Positions 58,659 to 64,000 of a DNA stretch of 64,000 nt are shown one piece after another (position 1 is the first letter of the stretch; each line of letters opens with the position of its first letter). This DNA comes from Candidatus Gastranaerophilales bacterium (GTDB lineage Bacteria; Cyanobacteriota; Vampirovibrionia; Gastranaerophilales; Gastranaerophilaceae). The stretch is taken from the NCBI GenBank assembly GCA_016280955.1, contig JAEEHV010000023.1, positions 1 to 64,000 of the forward strand, given 5' to 3'. Position numbers and translations under genes: made by a program. A model generated the notes under the pieces. That model saw only the letters and a list, made by a program, of their open reading frames with translations. It was not told where the DNA came from and did not search any database.

Positions 58659-61313
58659 ATGAAGAAATTTTTAACTACATTACTGTCGTTAATGATATTT
58701 TCTATGTACACGGGTGTTGTATCTGCGGCTCCAAAAATATCAAAAAACGGTAATAAAATTGCGGCAAAATCCGCTCAGACAACTCAGGCTGCAACGGTTC
58801 AGCAGAATGATGCTCATGTCAAAGCAAAACAACAGGCTGCCGCTTCTCAAAAAGCTGCTCAGCAGCAAATGCAGCAAATGGCAATAGCTGCAAAATCTCA
58901 TATTCATGCGGCTCCGAATGCTAAGCCAATTGAATTGGCCTTTGTTTTTGACGGACCATCTGATAAAAATCAACAGGTTTTAGAGAAGTTCCAAAAAACA
59001 ATTAAGTTACAATTACTGCCTGATTATGTGGCAAACTTTCCTAAAGACTTAGTATTTACCGGCAACTGGACTGAAGCCGGAGCAAAAGCAGCATCAGAAA
59101 AGGCTTTGGCATCTCGTGCCAGAATGGTTATTTCTTTAGGTTATCTGTCAAGTAACTATTATGCAGATAAAAAAGATAAGAAAAAATATGTTATTACAAT
59201 TGACCAATACGGTTTAAGAGATTTCGGTGATCATTTCTTTAATCCTGTTCAGCAAATGACAAGTGATTTTGTAACTTTCAAAACACTTAATCCGCAAATA
59301 AAGAAGACGGCAATTTTGATGAACGAAACATATTATAAAACAAGAACAGACTGGAATTCATTCATTTCCAAAAAATTAAAAGATAAAAAATGTGATTTGG
59401 CATTTGTTGTAGTTCCGGTTAATTCAAATATAAGTGCATCACTTTCTAAGATACCTAAGGATGTGGATTCGGCATTTATAACACCTTTGTATAATCTTTC
59501 TTCAGCACAAAGAAAAGATTTATATAATCAATTATTGGCAAAAAAACTTCCCACTTTCTCATCTGTCGGTAAAGAAGATGTTGATTTGGGAGCTATGTTA
59601 GGTGCATCAACTGCTGATGTTGATAAAAAATTAGCAGAAGCTACATCATTTAATATCCACGGAGTTCTTCACGGTCAGGCTGTAAAGAACGAAAAAATAC
59701 CTTTCTATGATGACAAGGTAATTTTCTACAATGCTGATACCGGCGAAGCTCTCGGATACACACCTGCACTTCGTTTATTAAATAATGCAACGGTTATCTC
59801 ACATAAGCAGTTGCCTACTTATGATTTGGATTCTTTAATCAGAACACTGGATGATTCTAACTTGGATATGATTAGAAAAAATTACTTAATCAATGCGGCA
59901 AGACGTTCTGTAGCAAGTGCATATTTGAGATACTTACCTACGTTAAGACTTGATTTGGGTTATCAAACATACAACAGCGGTTATGCTAATTCATATTCTA
60001 ATGTTCCTACAAATGTAGGTGCGTTTACAATCGGTATGGATCAGGTTTTGTATTCTCCTGATTTGGTAACAAATATTATTGTAAAGCATAAAAAACTCAA
60101 ATTTGATAAGGCTGAATCTGATTTAACTAAAGCAAACACAGAGTATCAGGTAGCTAACTTATACATTGAAACTTTAATGCTTGGAAATATGATAAAGATT
60201 CAGGAAGAATACGTACAGGAAACAAGAGAAAACCTTGCAATGGCACGTGTTCGTGAAAAAACAGGCAAATGCGGATATGAAGAAGTGTTCCGTTGGGCAG
60301 GTGAAGTCAGTGAAGCTGAAAAGAAACTTCTTGCAATGCAGGCTTCATACAAAAACTTAAAAATTCAAATCAGTAAACTTTTGAATAAAAACCAGAAAGA
60401 AGACTTTAACTTCAAACCGCTTACTGCAAACGATCCGGCTTTCTTCTCATCTGATTTGCATATTATAGACCACGTTCGTGATCCTAAAAAACTCGGTCAG
60501 TTTACAGATATGTTGATTAAAGAGGTTCAGTATCTTTCACCTGAAACAACTAAGTTAAAAGCTGCAATCGCTATGAAGAAAGCTGAAATGTCAAATTACG
60601 GACAAAAATTCTTTATGCCGAATGCAAAGATGTCTTTAGAGTACCAAACACAGTTTGGCAGACATTTACCGTATGAAGAATCAGGTCATAATCAGATAAA
60701 AGGAGCAACAGCTGCCGCTACGTCTGCAGGAACACAAGCTGCTTATGTGAAAGGTGGCGCTCCTGCCGCATACGCATTAGATAAAGCTGCGGATGCATTT
60801 AATTCAAGCTTTGCTGATTCTCCATATTTAGGACTTAAAGAACAATCATTCAGATTCTTTATTGGTGCTCAATGGAAACCTATTGAAGGCGGACATAAGA
60901 TTGCGGAAATAGCAAGATGTAAATCCGAACTTAACGAATTAAATGCATATTTGGAAGAAGTTAATACAGAAATAGAAATGCAGGTTCGTTCTGTTGTTAA
61001 CCGCGCAATCTCAAAATACTTTATGATTGAAAAATCATATAAGGCTATGTTTGCTGAACAAGAAAACTATGACATGGTTAAAGCAAGATACTTAAGAGGT
61101 GAAGCAAATGTTACACAGTTAGCTGATGCTCACGATTTGTATTTTAAAGCAAAAGCAGATGCAGTTAATTCACAATATGAATTTTTCAAAGAACTTGTAT
61201 GGGTTCAGAGAGGTTTGTTATCTGTTAACTGGACTCAGGCAAGTGACGAAGCTAAGAAATGGATAAATAATATTCCTAATGTTCTTCCTGCCGAACCTGA
61301 TTTTAGTTTGTAA
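58659..61313 (+). CDS. TolC-family outer-membrane protein fused to a periplasmic-binding domain
   Basis: 884 residues in three parts. Signal peptide (1-24, KKFLTTLLSLMIFSMY..VSAA) and a Gln/Ala-rich linker (about 30-85). An ABC-substrate-binding-like domain (about 85-375; FVFDGPSDKNQQVLEKF, VISLGYLSS, KKTAILMNET, VDSAFITPLYN, GAMLGAS, L-G-Y-T-P-A-L) of the TrpX/ABC_sub_bind fold. A TolC/OEP domain (about 385-870; ASAYLRYLPTLRLDLGYQT, QEEYVQETRENLAMARVREKTG, FMPNAKMSLEYQTQFG). GGGAG precedes the ATG. A strong terminator follows, so it is alone; no inner-membrane pump or adaptor gene is adjacent. Confidence 0.85.
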   Translation: MKKFLTTLLSLMIFSMYTGVVSAAPKISKNGNKIAAKSAQTTQAATVQQNDAHVKAKQQAAASQKAAQQQMQQMAIAAKSHIHAAPNAKPIELAFVFDGPSDKNQQVLEKFQKTIKLQLLPDYVANFPKDLVFTGNWTEAGAKAASEKALASRARMVISLGYLSSNYYADKKDKKKYVITIDQYGLRDFGDHFFNPVQQMTSDFVTFKTLNPQIKKTAILMNETYYKTRTDWNSFISKKLKDKKCDLAFVVVPVNSNISASLSKIPKDVDSAFITPLYNLSSAQRKDLYNQLLAKKLPTFSSVGKEDVDLGAMLGASTADVDKKLAEATSFNIHGVLHGQAVKNEKIPFYDDKVIFYNADTGEALGYTPALRLLNNATVISHKQLPTYDLDSLIRTLDDSNLDMIRKNYLINAARRSVASAYLRYLPTLRLDLGYQTYNSGYANSYSNVPTNVGAFTIGMDQVLYSPDLVTNIIVKHKKLKFDKAESDLTKANTEYQVANLYIETLMLGNMIKIQEEYVQETRENLAMARVREKTGKCGYEEVFRWAGEVSEAEKKLLAMQASYKNLKIQISKLLNKNQKEDFNFKPLTANDPAFFSSDLHIIDHVRDPKKLGQFTDMLIKEVQYLSPETTKLKAAIAMKKAEMSNYGQKFFMPNAKMSLEYQTQFGRHLPYEESGHNQIKGATAAATSAGTQAAYVKGGAPAAYALDKAADAFNSSFADSPYLGLKEQSFRFFIGAQWKPIEGGHKIAEIARCKSELNELNAYLEEVNTEIEMQVRSVVNRAISKYFMIEKSYKAMFAEQENYDMVKARYLRGEANVTQLADAHDLYFKAKADAVNSQYEFFKELVWVQRGLLSVNWTQASDEAKKWINNIPNVLPAEPDFSL

Positions 61314-61330
61314 TAAATCTTTTAAACAAT

Positions 61331-61360
61331 AAAAAGGTGACTGAAAAGTCACCTTTTTTT
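61331..61360 (+). terminator. Strong terminator of the TolC-like gene
   Basis: Perfect 12-bp stem AAAAAGGTGACT/AGTCACCTTTTT (61331-61342 with 61347-61358), GAAA loop, then T-run. Confidence 0.93.
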
Positions 61361-61419
61361 GTAAATAATTTTGAAATCTAAAAATAAAAAACCTGAATTA
61401 CTGTTTTTTATTTTATGTT

Positions 61420-61425
61420 ACAATC
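61420..61425 (+). promoter_or_regulatory. -10 element of dprA, leaderless spacing
   Basis: TACAAT followed by six bases and the ATG at 61432, so the start codon is at the expected +1. The -35 region is weak (TTACTG at 61399 with 15 bp). No Shine-Dalgarno. Confidence 0.45.
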
Positions 61426-61431
61426 TCTTTT

Positions 61432-62538
61432 ATGAAACAGAAATTCTGGATTGCATTTTCTTCCATAGAACAAATTGATTCAACTTTTATCCAAAGGTTG
61501 TTTAATTATTATGGCGATATTGAACAGGCTTTTAATTGTTCAAAGAAAGATTTTGAAAATATTGAAGGTTTAAATGTTAAAAAGGCTGAAACTTTCTTAA
61601 AACTGCGTGACAAAATTGATGTTGAAAAAGTTTATGAAGAAGTTGAAAACCGTGGTATAAATGTACTAACGTTTGACGATGCAAAATATCCATATATGTT
61701 AAGTCAAATCCACAATCCGCCAATGGTGCTTTATTATAAAGGAGATTTATTTTCCTGCAATTTAGAACGTACTGTTGCTTTTGTCGGTTCGAGAAGGGCA
61801 AGTTCAAACGGCAAGGATAGTATCAAATCCGTAATTAATGATTTCAGAAATACCGATATTTGTATAGTTTCCGGTCTTGCGGAGGGTATTGATGCAACCT
61901 CTCACAGGAGTGCAATTGAAAACAATCTTAAAACCATAGGTGTAATTGCAAGCGGATTTGATTTTAAATACCCGTCTTCTAACAGAGATTTATATGAAAA
62001 ACTTGAACACGGATGCGGAGCGGTTGTTACCGAATATTTTCCGACTTTTGAACCTGTAAAATTCAGATTTCCGCAAAGAAACAGAATTGTTACCGGCTTA
62101 TCATACGGAACCGTTGTTGGTGAGGCTGCGATAAAGAGCGGTGCCTTAATATCCGCTAATTTAACTCTTGAACAGGGCAGAGAACTAATGTGTATTCCGG
62201 GTTCAATTAATAACAAAAACACGGAAGGTGTATATAAACTCCTCAAAAACGGTGCAACGATGATAACATCGGGAGAAGATGTTTTAAATGCACTCAACTG
62301 GCAAATAATAAAAGAAAAGAAATCATCTGCAGAATGTAACAACAATCAGATTTTGGAACAAAATCATGTATATAAAATAATTTCTGATATAATAGGTATT
62401 GAACCTTTGTGTTTTGATGAAATTCAGGCTAAAACAAATATTGAAACGGAAGAGCTTTTAAATACCCTGACTATGATGGAAATCGAAGGATTAATAGAGT
62501 TTACGGACGGAGACAGGTATAAAGGGGTTAATAAATAA
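61432..62538 (+). CDS. dprA: DNA-processing protein DprA
   Basis: Loads RecA on incoming single-stranded DNA during natural transformation. 368 residues: N-terminal helical (SAM-like) region (1-75), Rossmann fold (about 100-295; VGSRRAS, SGLAEGIDATSHRSAI, FPQRNRIVTGLS, GALISANLTLEQGRE, PGSINNKNTEG) and a C-terminal winged helix (about 310-365). Together with comF this suggests a competence system. Confidence 0.96.
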   Translation: MKQKFWIAFSSIEQIDSTFIQRLFNYYGDIEQAFNCSKKDFENIEGLNVKKAETFLKLRDKIDVEKVYEEVENRGINVLTFDDAKYPYMLSQIHNPPMVLYYKGDLFSCNLERTVAFVGSRRASSNGKDSIKSVINDFRNTDICIVSGLAEGIDATSHRSAIENNLKTIGVIASGFDFKYPSSNRDLYEKLEHGCGAVVTEYFPTFEPVKFRFPQRNRIVTGLSYGTVVGEAAIKSGALISANLTLEQGRELMCIPGSINNKNTEGVYKLLKNGATMITSGEDVLNALNWQIIKEKKSSAECNNNQILEQNHVYKIISDIIGIEPLCFDEIQAKTNIETEELLNTLTMMEIEGLIEFTDGDRYKGVNK

Positions 62539-62540
62539 TA

Positions 62541-64000
62541 ATGACAGCATCGGTTGCAGAGAAGAAAGAAATTAAGTCTAAAAAAGAAAAAGTTTTGGTA
62601 ATAGTCGAGTCACCGGCTAAATCCAAAACCATAAAAAAAATTCTTGGTGAAGGCTATCAGATTGAAGCAAGTTTCGGACATGTAAGAAATTTGCCGGAAA
62701 ATGTATTAGGCTTTGATGTCCATAACGGATTTAAACCGACCTATGTTGTTATTCCGGATAAGAAAAAAGTTGTGGCAAAACTGAGTGATTTGGCAAAACG
62801 TTCCGACAAAGTTTTGCTTGCATCAGACCCTGACCGTGAGGGGGAAGCTATTGCATGGCACGTTAGAGAACTTCTTCCTGTGGGTGATGAAAAAGTTCAG
62901 AGAATTGAGTTTAACGAAATAACTCCAAAGGCTGTAAAATATGCCGTTGAACATTCTCGGGAGATTGATATGGACAGGGTTAAAGCTCAACAGACAAGGC
63001 AAATTCTCGATAAACTTGTAGGTTATAAACTTTCACCCGTTCTGTGGAAACAACTGGGCAACTATCACCTTTCAGCAGGACGTGTTCAATCTGTTGCACT
63101 CCGTATGATTTGCGAAAGAGAAGAAGAAATAGAAGCTTTTGTTCCGAAAGAATACTGGTCTGTTCATACAATTATGGACAAAGGGGGTAAATTATTTGAA
63201 GCGGAAGTCAATAAGTACAAGGGCAAAAAGTTCGATATAAATAACGAAGAAGAAGCAACAAGGATAAAAGAAGTTTTACTTAATCCCCAAACAGAATGTA
63301 TTGTGGAAAAAGTTACCAAAAAAGAAACAAAACGCAAACCTACAGCACCGTTTATAACGTCAACACTTCAGAGAGCCGCAAGCACAAAACTCGGTTTTGG
63401 AGTTCAGAAAACAATGCAGGTGGCACAAAAACTCTATGAAGGTATGGAAATAGACGGAACCCCTGTTGGTTTGATTACCTATATGAGAACTGACAGTGTC
63501 CGTATATCAGATGATGCACATGCTGCTGCAAAAGATTTTATTTTGAATAACTATGGTAAAGAATATTATCCTGAAAAAACAAATATTTATGTAAAAGGCA
63601 AACAAAATGTTCAGGATGCACACGAAGCAATCAGACCGTCTTATCCTGACAGAACTCCGGAAAGTTTAAAACCGTACCTCGATAATGACCAGTACAGATT
63701 GTATAAATTAATCTGGGAAAAATTCATGTCCTCAGAGATGCAGGCTGCTACAATTGCCAATAAAACCATTGATATTAAAGCGGGTGATTACAATCTGAAA
63801 GCAGGAACGAGCAAAGTTGTATTTGACGGTTTCTTAAAACTCTATAATGATGCTGAGGAGGAAGAACAGGAAACAGAAACAAAGATTCCCGACTTAAATG
63901 AAGGCGACAAGGTTATCTGCAAAGAAGTGACTCCGAAACAGCACTTTACGCAGCCGCCGCCGAGATACAATGAAGCTTCTCTTGTAAAAGCCTTGGAAGA
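62541..64000 (+). CDS. topA: DNA topoisomerase I (5' part; runs off the window)
   Basis: Relaxes negative supercoils. About 486 residues are visible from the ATG at 62541, two bases after the dprA stop; the frame is open at 64000. A Lys/Glu-rich start is followed by the Toprim domain (VIVESPAKSKTI, LASDPDREGEAIA), QTRQILDKLVGYKLSPVLW, and the active-site tyrosine Y314 in I-T-Y-M-R-T-D-S. The dprA-topA order is widespread. AAAGGGG lies rather far (about 13 bases) before the ATG, so coupling to dprA translation is likely. Confidence 0.97.
   Translation, partial: MTASVAEKKEIKSKKEKVLVIVESPAKSKTIKKILGEGYQIEASFGHVRNLPENVLGFDVHNGFKPTYVVIPDKKKVVAKLSDLAKRSDKVLLASDPDREGEAIAWHVRELLPVGDEKVQRIEFNEITPKAVKYAVEHSREIDMDRVKAQQTRQILDKLVGYKLSPVLWKQLGNYHLSAGRVQSVALRMICEREEEIEAFVPKEYWSVHTIMDKGGKLFEAEVNKYKGKKFDINNEEEATRIKEVLLNPQTECIVEKVTKKETKRKPTAPFITSTLQRAASTKLGFGVQKTMQVAQKLYEGMEIDGTPVGLITYMRTDSVRISDDAHAAAKDFILNNYGKEYYPEKTNIYVKGKQNVQDAHEAIRPSYPDRTPESLKPYLDNDQYRLYKLIWEKFMSSEMQAATIANKTIDIKAGDYNLKAGTSKVVFDGFLKLYNDAEEEEQETETKIPDLNEGDKVICKEVTPKQHFTQPPPRYNEASLVKALE

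Overview
This is an AT-rich window carrying single-copy bacterial core genes. The best guess for the source is an uncultured gut-type member of the Gastranaerophilales (Vampirovibrionia/Melainabacteria, the non-photosynthetic sister group of Cyanobacteria). The pointers are: flagellar cap proteins; a DUF512/TIGR03279 PDZ-radical-SAM protein of the kind shared by cyanobacteria and clostridia; a DAP-type MurE plus a TolC-family outer-membrane protein (diderm wall); a pyruvate formate-lyase (fermentative life); and several orphan proteins that begin with a short motif of the form M-Q-[IV]-Q-R-I-x-N ending in F-[KH]-[GA]. The taxonomic call is inference; everything else is read from the sequence.

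Layout. 1-0.9 kb: two small orphan genes. 1-21.6 kb: a tandem pair of FliD-like proteins, the first 5406 residues long (usual FliD is about 400-700) and built mostly from two families of about 13 tandem modules each. 21.6-25.7 kb, minus strand: a PhoB-type regulator, deoC, yidD, a phosphomevalonate-kinase-like P-loop kinase, a stand-alone receiver protein and proB. 25.8-27.7 kb: cstA facing a MarR regulator. 27.8-29.6 kb: an orphan Mod-like DNA methyltransferase and two small proteins. 29.8-33.5 kb: an operon of a GH57 glycosidase, bioG and bioC. 34.3-40.1 kb, plus strand: ybeY, dgkA, a class B PBP, murE, a shortened nagA and comF. 40.2-42.8 kb: a DtxR-type regulator with an operator in its own promoter, small genes, a G-rich repeat array and folC. 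43-48.8 kb: DUF512, padR, mscL, mraY, a HEAT protein and an exported orphan. 48.8-52 kb: fur with a textbook Fur box, then a pyruvate formate-lyase split into two genes. 52-57.2 kb: an orphan, an M16 peptidase, and efp-accB-accC. 57.4-61.3 kb: a probable small RNA, an M15-like peptidase and a TolC protein fused to a periplasmic-binding domain. 61.4-64 kb: dprA and the start of topA (runs off the window).

The observations most worth following up are the two-gene pyruvate formate-lyase (catalytic body and glycyl-radical domain as separate, separately initiated proteins), the giant modular FliD, a 106-bp dispersed element present in two inverted copies with a compensatory base-pair change in its hairpin, a set of promoters whose spacing puts the start codon at or next to +1 (leaderless mRNAs), and a probable terminated small transcript near 57.5 kb. 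I found no tRNA, rRNA, CRISPR array, transposase or prophage genes.
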